Origin: Streptomyces sp. AC512_CC834
GTDB lineage: Bacteria > Actinomycetota > Actinomycetes > Streptomycetales > Streptomycetaceae
Reading direction: 5' to 3'
Assembly (NCBI RefSeq): GCF_019049325.1
Contig: NZ_JAGMUO010000117.1
Span: forward strand, 14,575 to 78,574
DNA length: 64,000 nucleotides
Part shown: positions 17,129-25,253 of the stretch, one piece after another
Layout of the letters: each line of letters opens with the position of its first letter
How positions within the stretch are numbered: position 1 is the first letter of the stretch
Made by a program: the position numbers and the translations under genes
Notes under the pieces: generated by a model
The model's input: only the letters and a program-made list of their open reading frames with translations
The model's database searches: none
Told to the model about the DNA's origin: nothing

Positions 17129-17989
17129 TCAGTCCTCGCCGCGCCTGCGGCGGTCCCGGTCCTCGCGGCGCAGTTCGCGCTGCTCACGGCGTTCGTCGCG
17201 CTGCTCGCGGCGTTGGTCATGGTGCTCGCGCAGCATGTCCCGGTGGCCCTCCAGCATCCTGTCGTGGGCCCCCTCCACGTCCTCCCGGAAGGAGGAGTGC
17301 AGCTCCCGCATCTCGGCCCTGCGGTCCAGCTTCTCCTGCCGGCGCTCCTCCTTCAGCCGCTGCCGCTCCGCCCGCGCCATCTTGCGCTCGACGCCGACGC
17401 CGCCCCAGAAGGCGAAGCCCGTCACGACCACGCGCGGGGCGCCCGGATCCCCTGGGACACCCTCCTCGCGGTGGTCGAAGCCGCCCATGATCCCGATGCC
17501 GCGCACTACGACCTCGATGCCCGGCGGCACGGTCACCTGCATCCCGCCCATGATCGCCACGCAGTTGATCACGACCTCGCGGTCCGAGAAGTCCGCCTCG
17601 CGCAGGTCGATCTCCCCGCCGCCCCAGAACGAGAAGGAGTTGAACCGCTTCGGCACCGTCCAGCGCCCCTTGCGCTGGAAGCCGGACATCACGGCGACCG
17701 CCCACGACGACGAGCCCTCACGGCCGGTGATCCGGCCCGCCCAGCCCTCACCGCGCCGCTCGGGCTCCTTGGTCATCGACACCCTGGGCATCTCGACCGC
17801 CGTACCGGCCGGCAGGTCCCTGGTGATCGGCGCCAGCTCGCCGTAGGTCCGCGCGCTGTACGTGGCGTCCAGCCGCTCCTCGAACTCGGTCATGTCCAGG
17901 CGCCCCTCCGCGAGGGCGTCCCGCAGGACCTCGGCGACTCGTTCACGGTCGGCGTCGGATGCGCGGAGTTCCGGGGCGTCGTCGGTCAT
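17129..17989 (-). CDS. DUF1707 (SHOCT-like) and LiaF-like C-terminal domain protein
   Basis: This 286-residue protein opens with the DUF1707 motif LRASDADRERVAEVLRDALA, continues as GRLDMTEFEERLDATYSART and gives way at about residue 60. The middle third (about 105-200) is a LiaF/cell-wall-active-antibiotic-response beta-fold with repeated FWGGGEIDL and IMGGMQV strands. The last 80 residues are a charged Arg/Glu coil ending RRGED. DUF1707 domains in actinobacteria are commonly linked to membrane or envelope stress proteins. It has no membrane segment of its own. Its 3' end is duplicated just downstream. Confidence 0.85.
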   Translation of the reverse strand: MTDDAPELRASDADRERVAEVLRDALAEGRLDMTEFEERLDATYSARTYGELAPITRDLPAGTAVEMPRVSMTKEPERRGEGWAGRITGREGSSSWAVAVMSGFQRKGRWTVPKRFNSFSFWGGGEIDLREADFSDREVVINCVAIMGGMQVTVPPGIEVVVRGIGIMGGFDHREEGVPGDPGAPRVVVTGFAFWGGVGVERKMARAERQRLKEERRQEKLDRRAEMRELHSSFREDVEGAHDRMLEGHRDMLREHHDQRREQRDERREQRELRREDRDRRRRGED

Positions 17990-18022
17990 GTACAGCAGCC
18001 TACGAGGTCACCGCGCCGGACA

Positions 18023-19018
18023 CTACGCGCCCGCGCGTTCCGCGTACATCTTCGCGATCACCGACTCGATGTCCGGCTCCCGCACCGACAGGTCCACCAG
18101 CGGATACTCCGCCGCGATCCGCGCCACCAGCCCCGCCGCCGAAGCCGACGCCGGGAACGCCAGCCACTGCCGCGGCCCCTCCACCCGCACCACCCGCGCA
18201 GGCTCCGGCGCCTCGATCGGCGGCAACTCCCGCTCCAGGTCCACCACCAGAGTGCGTTCGCTCTCCCCCACCTCGTGCAGACCGGCCAGCGGACCGTCGT
18301 ACATCAGCCGCCCGTGGTCGATCACCATCACCCGCGAGCACAACTGCTCGATGTCCTGGAGGTCGTGCGTGGTCAGCAGCACCGTCGTGCCGCGCTCGGC
18401 GTTCAAGTCCCGCAGGAACCCCCGCACCTTGGCCTTGGACACCACGTCCAGGCCGATCGTCGGCTCGTCCAGGTACAGCACCTCCGGGTCGTGCAGCAGC
18501 GCCGCCGCGATGTCCCCGCGCATCCGCTGCCCCAGCGACAACTGTCGCACCGGCACGTCCAGCAGCTCCTGGAGCTGGAGGAGTTCGACACAGCGGTCCA
18601 GGTTCACGCGGTAACGGGCGTCCGGGATGCGGTACATGCGGTGCATCAGCCGGTAGGAGTCGATCAGCGGCAGGTCCCACCACAGCGTCGTCCGCTGCCC
18701 GAAGACGACCCCCATACGCTGCGCCAGCCGGGTCCGCTCCCGGGACGGGTCGATCCCGGCCACCCGCAGCCGGCCGCCGCTCGGCGTCAGGATGCCGGTG
18801 AGCATCTTGATCGTCGTCGACTTCCCGGCACCGTTCGGCCCGATGTAGCCGACCATCTCGCCCCGCGCCACCGTGAACGACAGCCCGTCCACGGCCCGCA
18901 CCTCACGCCGCTCCCGCTTCATGAAGCCGGTCTTCTTGCGCACGTCGAAGACCTTCTCGACGCCGGTCAGCTCGATGAAGGCCGCGCCCTGCGGCGCGGC
19001 GGTGTCCACCTCGGTCAT
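18023..19018 (-). CDS. ABC-2-type transporter ATP-binding protein
   Basis: This 331-residue ATPase has a Walker A GPNGAGKSTT (about 59-68), an ABC signature LSLGQRMRGD (the second Leu-Ser-x-Gly-Gln form), a Walker B VLYLDEPTIGLD and an H-loop LTTHD. The domain order fits the NatA-like exporters. It is the third gene of an operon with two DUF990-type permeases, so the complex is one ATPase pair with two different membrane subunits. The ATG at 19018 is chosen over a GTG at 19036 because the GGGAGCAGA repeat lies upstream of it. The transported compound is unknown. Confidence 0.92.
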   Translation of the reverse strand: MTEVDTAAPQGAAFIELTGVEKVFDVRKKTGFMKRERREVRAVDGLSFTVARGEMVGYIGPNGAGKSTTIKMLTGILTPSGGRLRVAGIDPSRERTRLAQRMGVVFGQRTTLWWDLPLIDSYRLMHRMYRIPDARYRVNLDRCVELLQLQELLDVPVRQLSLGQRMRGDIAAALLHDPEVLYLDEPTIGLDVVSKAKVRGFLRDLNAERGTTVLLTTHDLQDIEQLCSRVMVIDHGRLMYDGPLAGLHEVGESERTLVVDLERELPPIEAPEPARVVRVEGPRQWLAFPASASAAGLVARIAAEYPLVDLSVREPDIESVIAKMYAERAGA

Positions 19019-19044
19019 CGCCGTCTGCTCCCTCACACCCTCAG

Positions 19045-19076
19045 CTCCCTCTGCTCCCTCTGCTCCCTCTGCTCCC
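19045..19076 (-). repeat. Tandem 9-nt repeat resembling Shine-Dalgarno units
   Basis: Between the permease stop (19085) and the ATPase start (19018) the minus strand reads three consecutive GGGAGCAGA-like units plus partial copies, and a further GGGAGCAGA lies close to the ATG. Each unit contains a ribosome-binding-like GGGAG. The repeat looks like replication slippage and could change ribosome loading of the ATPase gene. Confidence 0.65.
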
Positions 19077-19084
19077 GCACGCCC

Positions 19085-19927
19085 TCAGCTCCCTGTACTC
19101 CGGTACGAACGAAGCCCCGCCCGCCAGGCCAGCCCCGCCAGCGCACAGCAGGCCACCGCCACGAGCGGCGACGTGAAGGCCACCCACTCCGGCAGGTCCA
19201 GCGGGAAGGGCCGGTCCAGCACATAACCCGCCGGCAGCCAGTTGACGAAGGCCAGCGGCATCACGAAGGTCACCCCCCGCACCAGGTCCAGCGCGAACAC
19301 CGTCGGCGGATACTGCAGCATCGTCGTCCCGCCGTAGGTGAACGCGTTCGACACCTCCGACGCGTCCTGCGCCACGAACTGGAACGCCGCCGCCGCCACG
19401 AACACGGCGCAGAAGATCCCGGCCCCGCCGAGCAGCATCACCGGCATCAGCAGCAGCTTCGCCGCCGTCCAGTCGATGTCCAGCAGCACCAGGGCGTAGA
19501 CCAGCACCAGCACCCCCTGCGCCAGCCGGCCCAGCCGGCGCAGCGCGAACCGGTCCGCCGCCACCTGCGCCAGCACCGGCGCCGGGCGCACCAGCAGCGT
19601 GTCCAGCGTGCCGTCGCGCACCCGCCGGCCCAGCCGCTCCATCGAGCCGACCGCCAGATCGGCCAGCCCGAAGGAGACCCCGGCCGCCCCGTACAGGAAC
19701 GCCACCTCGCCCAGCGACCAGCCACCCAGCGCGTCGACACGGGAGAACATCAGCAGGATCGCCACGAAGTCCAGCGCGGTCGCCGCGAAGTTCCCGAACG
19801 TCGTCAGCGCGAACGACGTCCGGTACGCCATCGTCGACCTGATCCACATCGTGGCGATCAGGCCGTACGCGCGCACCCCCTCCGCGACCCGCCCGCGCTC
19901 CCCGGCCACCCGCGCCGTCTCAGCCAC
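19085..19927 (-). CDS. ABC-2-type permease (DUF990), subunit 1
   Basis: This 280-residue integral membrane protein has six predicted segments. It starts with a cytoplasmic helix and IRSTMAYRTSFALTTFGNF, and ends WRAGLRSYRSTGS. The motif RRVRDGTLDTLLVRPAP in the loop after the second segment is typical of the DUF990 ABC-2 permeases. The start overlaps the end of the other permease gene by eight bases, so the two are translated together. It forms a heterodimeric channel with the product of 19920-20735, driven by the ATPase at 18023. Confidence 0.9.
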   Translation of the reverse strand: MAETARVAGERGRVAEGVRAYGLIATMWIRSTMAYRTSFALTTFGNFAATALDFVAILLMFSRVDALGGWSLGEVAFLYGAAGVSFGLADLAVGSMERLGRRVRDGTLDTLLVRPAPVLAQVAADRFALRRLGRLAQGVLVLVYALVLLDIDWTAAKLLLMPVMLLGGAGIFCAVFVAAAAFQFVAQDASEVSNAFTYGGTTMLQYPPTVFALDLVRGVTFVMPLAFVNWLPAGYVLDRPFPLDLPEWVAFTSPLVAVACCALAGLAWRAGLRSYRSTGS

Positions 19928-20735
19928 CCTGGACCACCACCCGTCGCGTCGCCGCCGACTGCATCAGCCGCCCCACCGCCAGCAGCGCCGCCGCCCACCC
20001 GGCCTGGAAGACGAACGTCCCCAGCGCGTCGGTCTCACCGAGGAGCACGTCCGCCGGCGCCTGGAGCAGCGACGACCACGGCAGCATCCGGACCACCTCA
20101 CCGAGCGCACCCGGGAACACGTTCAGCGGAAGCAGCATCCCCGAGCAGAAGAATCCCGCGAGCCACGCCATCTGCGTCACCCCCATGCCGTCCATCAGCC
20201 AGAACGCCGAGAGCGCCACCAGATACCGCAGCGCGAAACTGACCACCGCCGCCAGCACCACCGCCACCAGGAACGCCGCCCACACGGACACCTCCCGCGG
20301 CAGCGCCACCGGGAAGACCAGCGACCCGAACGCGAACGGCAGCACCCCGCGCCCCAGCAACTGGAACACCGCCCGCCCCACGTCCGCCGCCAGCCACCAC
20401 ATCTGAAGGTCCACCGGACGGTACAGATCGACGGCGACATCACCCGTACGGATGCGCTCCATCAACTCGTCCTCGAACCCGCCGCCCCCGATCGCCAGCG
20501 CCGCCAGCAGCGCCTGCCCCAGCCACACGAAGGTCACGGCCTGCGCCTGGTCGTACCCCCCGAGCTGCGGTTTCTCGTCCCACAGGGCCAGATAGGTGTA
20601 TACCAGGATCAATCCGAAGACCGTGTTGGTGAACACCCCGGCCGCGGTGGCCGCCCGATACGTCGCGTACCGTCGAAATCCACCCGCCGCGACGGCCACG
20701 TACAGCCGCCCGGAGCCCACAGGGGCCACATCCAC
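19920..20735 (-). CDS. ABC-2-type permease (DUF990), subunit 2
   Basis: This is the first gene of the exporter operon. The GTG start at 20735 is preceded by GGAGGGGGAGG, the only good ribosome site near the conserved N-terminus, and gives 271 residues. The open frame extends much further upstream (to 22874), but that part is the antisense of the penicillin-binding protein gene. Six membrane segments are predicted. The loop MERIRTGDVAVDLYRPVDLQ is the DUF990 motif matching the one in subunit 1. The gene is divergent from the penicillin-binding protein with about 200 bases between, which should hold both promoters. Confidence 0.88.
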   Translation of the reverse strand: MDVAPVGSGRLYVAVAAGGFRRYATYRAATAAGVFTNTVFGLILVYTYLALWDEKPQLGGYDQAQAVTFVWLGQALLAALAIGGGGFEDELMERIRTGDVAVDLYRPVDLQMWWLAADVGRAVFQLLGRGVLPFAFGSLVFPVALPREVSVWAAFLVAVVLAAVVSFALRYLVALSAFWLMDGMGVTQMAWLAGFFCSGMLLPLNVFPGALGEVVRMLPWSSLLQAPADVLLGETDALGTFVFQAGWAAALLAVGRLMQSAATRRVVVQGG

Positions 20736-20936
20736 AGCCCTCCCCCTCCGATCGGCACCAAAGCGCAGGAGCCTAGTCCGACCGCGACGGCCGGTGCCAC
20801 GGAATTTCACGGGTGTGCCGTCGAGTGGGAACGGAACGCCCGGTGCGAGAGTCTTCATCAGAAGAACCTCAGACGTCGCCAGACGACTCAGACGACCCAA
20901 AATCCGCACGAAGCGAAACAGGAGTCCGTGCACGAC

Positions 20937-23384
20937 ATGAGTGACGAGCCGCAGCCGCAGCAGCCGCACCAGGGCTGGGCGCCGAGAGAGCCACAGGCGG
21001 CCGGCGAGGATCGGACGGACCGGACGGGCCAGGCAGACCAGGCAGGCAAGCCCGGGAAGCCGAAGCGGCCCAAGCGGCCCAAGCGCACCGGATGGCGCCG
21101 GCTGATCCCGACCTGGCGCATCGTGCTGAGCACCGTCGTCATCGGCCTCCTGCTGATCGTCGGCGGCTTCTTCCTCGGCTACCACCTCGTGCAGATCCCC
21201 GCCGCCAACGCGCTCGCCACCAAGCAGTCCAACGTCTACCTGTACGCCGACGGCAGCGTCCTCGCCCGCGACGGCGAGGTCAACCGGGAGAGCGTCGGCC
21301 TCGCCCGCATCTCCAAGGACGCCCAGCACGCCGTCCTGGCCGCCGAGGACCGCGACTTCTACACCGAGTCCGCCATCGACCCCGCAGCGATGCTCCGGGC
21401 CGGCTGGAACACCGCCACCGGCAAGGGCAAGCAGTCCGGCTCCACGATCACCCAGCAGTACGTGAAGAACTACTACCTGGCCCAGGACCAGACCATCACC
21501 CGCAAGGTGAAGGAGTTCTTCATCTCGATCAAGCTCGACCGCGAGACGAGCAAGAGCGAGATCCTCGAGGGCTACCTCAACACCAGCTTCTTCGGCCGCG
21601 GCGCCTACGGCATCCAGTCCGCCGCCCAGGCCTACTACGGCATCGACGCCAAGGACCTCAGCGCCGCCCAGGGCGCCTACCTCGCCTCCCTGCTCAACGC
21701 CCCCAGCCACTACGACGTCGTCGCCCACCCCGAGAACAAGCCCGCCGCCGTGGCCCGCTGGAACTACGTCATGAACGGCATGGTCGAGCAGGACTGGATC
21801 AGCCCCTCCGAACGCGCCGCCGCGAAGTTCCCCAAGCCCAAGCAGTCCACCATCTCCACCAACATGTCCGGACAGCGCGGCTACGTCGTCAACATCGTCA
21901 AGAAGTACCTGATCGAGCACGGCATCGTCGACGAGGAAGAACTCGACCGCGGCGGCTACCGCATCACCACCACCCTCCAGAAGGACAAGCAGGACGCCTT
22001 CGTCAAAGCCGTCGACGACAAGCTGATGTCCCAGCTCGACAAGAAGGAACGCAAGGTCGACACCTACGTCCGCGCCGGCGGCGCCTCCGTCGAACCGAAG
22101 ACCGGCAAGGTCGTCGCGATGTACAACGGCATCGACTACGTCAAGCAGTACACACCCAACGCCGTCCGCCGCGACTTCCAGGTCGGCTCCACCTTCAAGC
22201 CCTTCGTCTTCGCATCCGCCGTCGAGAACCACTCCGAGACGCAGGACGGCCGCACGATCAACCCCAACACACGCTACGACGGCACCAGCGAACGCCCCGT
22301 CCAGGGCTGGAGCGGCGGCCGCTACGCCCCCGAGAACGAGGACCACCGCGACTACGGCAACGTCACCGTCCGCGAGGCCACCGACAAGTCCATCAACGCC
22401 GTGTACGCCCAGATGGCCGTGGACGTCGGCTCCGACAAGGTCATGCAGACCGCCATCGACCTCGGGCTCTCCAAGAACACCCCGGAACTGACCCCCTCCC
22501 CCTCCATCGCCCTCGGCGTCGCCACCGCAAGCCCCCTCGACATGGCACAGGCGTACGCGACCATCGCCAACCACGGCAGGCACGGCACGTACACCCTGGT
22601 CGAGAAGGTCATGAAGGACGGCAAGCACGAGGTCGAGCTGCCCGAGCGGCGCGAGCACCAGGCCGTCAGCCGCGAGTCCGCCGACACCACCACCTCCGTC
22701 CTGCGCAGTGTCGTCCAGAACGGCACCGCCACCGCCGCCCAGGCCGCCGGCCGCCCCGCCGCCGCCAAGACCGGCACCGCCGAGGAGGACACGGCCGCCT
22801 GGTTCGCCGGCTACACCCCCGAACTGTCCACCGTCGTCGCCGTCATGGGCCAGGACCCGAAAACCGCCGCCCACAAGCCCCTGTACGGCGCCATGGGCCT
22901 GGCCCGCGTCAACGGCGGCGGCGCCCCCGCCGAAATCTGGAGCCAGTACACCCGCAACGCCCTCAAGGGCGAACCCGTCACCGACTTCGACCTCCGGCTC
23001 CAGGACGGCGCCGACGTCACCGCGCCCCCGTCCGCCGACTCCTCCGACGAACCCGGCAGCGGCGACGAGAGCGGCAGCGGCGACCCGGACGACGAGTCCA
23101 CCGGCGACGAGGACGACGGCTCCGGCACCGAAACCCCGGGCGGTGGCGACAGCGACAGCACCCCGCCCGGCGACTCCGGCGGCAACGACACCGGCCCCCC
23201 GTCGACCGGCGGCGGCACCCCCACCACCGGCGGCGCCAGCACCGAACCCGGCCCCACGGGCGGCGGCGGCTCGCCGGACGGCGGCACCACCGAGGGCGGC
23301 GGGGACAACAGCGGAGCGGGCGGCGGCGACTCGGACACCGCGGGCACGGTCGCCGGCATCCCCATCACACCCCGGCGTCAGTGA
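20937..23384 (+). CDS. Class A penicillin-binding protein (transglycosylase/transpeptidase)
   Basis: This bifunctional peptidoglycan synthase has 815 residues. A basic cytoplasmic tail is followed by one membrane anchor (about 50-73). The GT51 transglycosylase has its catalytic Glu in AAEDRDFY (about 137), then GSTITQQYVKN and EGYLNTSFFGRGAYG. The transpeptidase has SxxK as GSTFKPF (about 416), SxN as SINAVY (about 484) and KTG as AKTGTAEE (about 610). From about 690 a low-complexity Gly/Ser/Asp/Thr tail runs to the C-terminus, probably flexible in the wall. The ATG at 20937 is 12 bases from GGAG. A GTG at 20928 is closer to it and is an alternative start. Confidence 0.95.
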   Translation: MSDEPQPQQPHQGWAPREPQAAGEDRTDRTGQADQAGKPGKPKRPKRPKRTGWRRLIPTWRIVLSTVVIGLLLIVGGFFLGYHLVQIPAANALATKQSNVYLYADGSVLARDGEVNRESVGLARISKDAQHAVLAAEDRDFYTESAIDPAAMLRAGWNTATGKGKQSGSTITQQYVKNYYLAQDQTITRKVKEFFISIKLDRETSKSEILEGYLNTSFFGRGAYGIQSAAQAYYGIDAKDLSAAQGAYLASLLNAPSHYDVVAHPENKPAAVARWNYVMNGMVEQDWISPSERAAAKFPKPKQSTISTNMSGQRGYVVNIVKKYLIEHGIVDEEELDRGGYRITTTLQKDKQDAFVKAVDDKLMSQLDKKERKVDTYVRAGGASVEPKTGKVVAMYNGIDYVKQYTPNAVRRDFQVGSTFKPFVFASAVENHSETQDGRTINPNTRYDGTSERPVQGWSGGRYAPENEDHRDYGNVTVREATDKSINAVYAQMAVDVGSDKVMQTAIDLGLSKNTPELTPSPSIALGVATASPLDMAQAYATIANHGRHGTYTLVEKVMKDGKHEVELPERREHQAVSRESADTTTSVLRSVVQNGTATAAQAAGRPAAAKTGTAEEDTAAWFAGYTPELSTVVAVMGQDPKTAAHKPLYGAMGLARVNGGGAPAEIWSQYTRNALKGEPVTDFDLRLQDGADVTAPPSADSSDEPGSGDESGSGDPDDESTGDEDDGSGTETPGGGDSDSTPPGDSGGNDTGPPSTGGGTPTTGGASTEPGPTGGGGSPDGGTTEGGGDNSGAGGGDSDTAGTVAGIPITPRRQ

Positions 23385-23698
23385 CCCGAGGTCGCCTTCA
23401 GCCCCACCACGGCGACCAGCAGCAGACAGATGAAGAAGATCCGGGCGGCGGTCATCGGCTCACCCAGCACCACCATGCCGAGCACCGCCGCCCCGGCCGC
23501 ACCGATCCCCACCCACACGCCGTAGGCGGTACCGATGGGCAGCGTCCGCGCCGCGTACGACAGCAACATCATGCTCGCGACGATCCCGGCACCGGTGAAC
23601 ACACTCGGCCACAGCCGGGTGAAACCGTCGGTGTACTTCATCCCGATCGACCAGCCGACCTCGAGCAGACCGGCGACGACAAGCAGAACCCACGCCAT
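23378..23698 (-). CDS. gdx: Small multidrug resistance protein, SugE/Gdx type (guanidinium exporter)
   Basis: This 106-residue protein has four membrane segments. The first helix carries the essential glutamate (Glu13 in LLEVGWSIGMKY). The GMKYTDGFTRLWPS context is that of the SugE/Gdx branch rather than EmrE. Gdx proteins export guanidinium against protons. The assignment is strengthened by a guanidine-III riboswitch in its 5' leader. GGAGGTG lies before the ATG. Its last bases overlap the end of the convergent penicillin-binding protein gene. Confidence 0.92.
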   Translation of the reverse strand: MAWVLLVVAGLLEVGWSIGMKYTDGFTRLWPSVFTGAGIVASMMLLSYAARTLPIGTAYGVWVGIGAAGAAVLGMVVLGEPMTAARIFFICLLLVAVVGLKATSGH

Positions 23699-23731
23699 GA
23701 CAGGCACCTCCGTGAACGAACTGAACGGTGG

Positions 23732-23776
23732 TGCGTCGTCTTTTCCTTCAGCCCGGTACGGCGCGTCTCGTCGGGG
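23732..23776 (-). promoter_or_regulatory. Guanidine-III (ykkC-III) riboswitch
   Basis: Read on the minus strand, the RNA contains CCCGACGAGAC, then GCGCCGU, AC, CGGG, then AGGAAAAG and ACGACGC. This matches the guanidine-III aptamer as I remember it from Thermobifida fusca nearly position by position. P1 forms between CCCG and CGGG, and P2 between GCGCCGU and ACGACGC with one C-A mismatch, giving the class pseudoknot. A GCACCACC just after P2 can pair with the GGAGGTGC ribosome site of the exporter gene, so ligand binding plausibly frees translation. A -10-like TACCTT lies upstream at 23785-23790. Confidence 0.85.
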
Positions 23777-23806
23777 TGCTTCCCAAGGTAGCAAAAACAG
23801 CAGAAA

Positions 23807-23834
23807 GGGGCTGGTGACACCGGTCACCAGCCCC
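23807..23834 (-). terminator. Intrinsic terminator after the GroES-like gene
   Basis: A twelve-base-pair perfect stem (GGGGCTGGTGAC / GTCACCAGCCCC) with a four-base loop stands 15 bases past the stop of the GroES-like gene. On the minus strand it is followed by a T-rich run ending GTTTTTG, so it is a good rho-independent terminator in that direction. It separates that gene from the riboswitch-controlled exporter. Confidence 0.8.
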
Positions 23835-23848
23835 TTCGCCCTACCGCT

Positions 23849-24205
23849 CTACAGATACAGCCCGGTGGAGTCCTCCGACCCCTCGAACCGGTCCGCGGCC
23901 ACGGCGTGCAGATCGCGCTCGCGCATGAGCACGTAGCCCACGCCCCGCACCTCGACCTCCGCACGGTCCTCCGGGTCGTACAGCACCCGGTCGCCCGGCT
24001 CCACGGTCCGTACGTTCTGCCCGACCGCGACCACCTCGGCCCAGGCCAGCCGCTTGCCGACCGCCGCCGTGGCGGGGATCAGGATGCCGCCCCCCGAACG
24101 CCGCTCGCCCTCACCGGAGTCGTGCCGCACGAGTACACGGTCGTGCAGCATCCGGATGGGCAGCTTGTCGTCCTGGGAGACGTGCTCGTTTCTCTTGGCG
24201 CTCAC
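23849..24205 (-). CDS. GroES/Cpn10-like co-chaperone (divergent)
   Basis: This 118-residue protein has a Cpn10 beta-barrel: LPIRMLHDRVLVRHD at the start, a SGGGILIPATA strand (the mobile-loop region precedes it) and AEVVAVGQNVRTVEPGDRVLYDP in the middle. It ends with an extra acidic tail of about 15 residues. The sequence is divergent from the canonical GroES encoded beside groEL, and there is no groEL here, so it may be an accessory co-chaperone or a structural relative. The start is GTG with a poor ribosome site. A strong terminator follows. Confidence 0.85.
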   Translation of the reverse strand: MSAKRNEHVSQDDKLPIRMLHDRVLVRHDSGEGERRSGGGILIPATAAVGKRLAWAEVVAVGQNVRTVEPGDRVLYDPEDRAEVEVRGVGYVLMRERDLHAVAADRFEGSEDSTGLYL

Positions 24206-24228
24206 GCCTCGAACCTACCTGCCCCGGC

Positions 24229-24561
24229 TCAGCGCCTGCGCCGCCGGGTACCGCCCAGGGCGAGCAGCCCCACGACCCCGACCACCACGAGCGCGACGGG
24301 CACGACCCGCTCCAACCGAGGCGCGCCCTCCTCGTCCACGAACTGCGACTTCACATCGCCGACCACCCGATTGGCCTGGACGTACGCCCGCCCAAGGGTG
24401 TGATCGACGCTGGAAGCGACCTTGGCCTTGGCATCGCCCACGATCGTCTTCGGGTGCACCCGCATCCCGATCTCGTCGAGCGTCTCGGCCAGCACCTCGC
24501 GACGGCGCTTGATGTCCGCCTCGATCTGCGCCGGGGTTCTGATGTCCGACGTGTCCGCCAC
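24229..24561 (-). CDS. DUF3618 membrane protein
   Basis: This 110-residue protein has the DUF3618 N-terminus RTPAQIEADIKRRREVLAET, followed by LDEIGMRVHPKTIVGDAKA. One C-terminal membrane segment (about 85-103) is followed by five arginines. Such proteins are small, abundant and membrane-tethered in actinobacteria, with no known activity. The start is GTG. It lies upstream of the GroES-like gene on the same strand with 23 bases between, so the two may be co-transcribed. Confidence 0.88.
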   Translation of the reverse strand: MADTSDIRTPAQIEADIKRRREVLAETLDEIGMRVHPKTIVGDAKAKVASSVDHTLGRAYVQANRVVGDVKSQFVDEEGAPRLERVVPVALVVVGVVGLLALGGTRRRRR

Positions 24562-24653
24562 CGTACGCCTCCGAAGTCTTCTGACACTGTCCCGGACAGT
24601 CTGTCAGCTCCGGGCCCCGCCGCACTGTCAGGACCCCCCGTTACTCTGACCCG

Positions 24654-25121
24654 ATGAGCGAGCGACTCCAGCCCGGGGACCCGGCCCCCGCCTTCACCCT
24701 CCCGGACGCCGACGGCAACGAGGTGTCCCTGTCCGACCACAAGGGCCGCAAGGTCATCGTCTACTTCTACCCTGCCGCGCTTACCCCCGGCTGCACGAAG
24801 CAGGCCTGCGACTTCACCGACAACCTCGAGCTGCTGGCCGGCGCCGGGTACGACGTGATCGGCATCTCCCCCGACAAGCCGGAGAAGCTGGCCAAGTTCC
24901 GCGAGACCGAGTCCCTGAAGATCACCCTCCTCGCCGACCCCGACAAAGAGACCCTCGACGCGTACGGCGCCTTCGGCGAGAAGAAGAACTACGGCCGCAC
25001 CTACATGGGCGTCATCCGCTCCACGATCGTCGTCGACGAACAGGGCAAGGTCGAACACGCCCTCTACAACGTCCGCGCCACGGGCCACGTAGCCAAGCTC
25101 ATCAAGGACCTGGGCATCTGA
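24654..25121 (+). CDS. bcp: Thioredoxin-dependent peroxiredoxin (Bcp/PrxQ)
   Basis: This 155-residue peroxiredoxin of the Bcp/PrxQ group carries the active-site segment YPAALTPGCTKQACDF, with the peroxidatic Cys (about residue 46) and the resolving Cys five residues later. That spacing defines alpha-helix-2 type atypical 2-Cys enzymes. It reduces hydroperoxides using thioredoxin. The length is normal. The gene is monocistronic and followed by a strong hairpin terminator. Confidence 0.95.
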   Translation: MSERLQPGDPAPAFTLPDADGNEVSLSDHKGRKVIVYFYPAALTPGCTKQACDFTDNLELLAGAGYDVIGISPDKPEKLAKFRETESLKITLLADPDKETLDAYGAFGEKKNYGRTYMGVIRSTIVVDEQGKVEHALYNVRATGHVAKLIKDLGI

Positions 25122-25134
25122 ACTGCCCTTGACG

Positions 25135-25167
25135 GGGCCCGTACCGGAAGCTTTCCGGTACGGGCCC
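25135..25167 (+). terminator. Terminator hairpin downstream of bcp
   Basis: GGGCCCGTACCGGAA and its exact complement are separated by three bases, giving a perfect 15-base-pair stem starting 13 bases after the bcp stop. It is followed by TTCCGC rather than a long T-run, as is common for Streptomyces terminators. Confidence 0.8.
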
Positions 25168-25253
25168 TTCCGCATGCCGTGCGTGACGGTCCGATAACCG
25201 GTTCGTTACTCCGTACGAGGCCACGAACGCGTGGCCGGAACGGAGGGGGTTCG

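Noticed and set aside
20736..22874. Minus-strand extension of the second ABC permease into the penicillin-binding protein gene
   Set aside because: The extension is antisense of the transpeptidase coding region. The permease begins at the GTG with a ribosome site at 20735.
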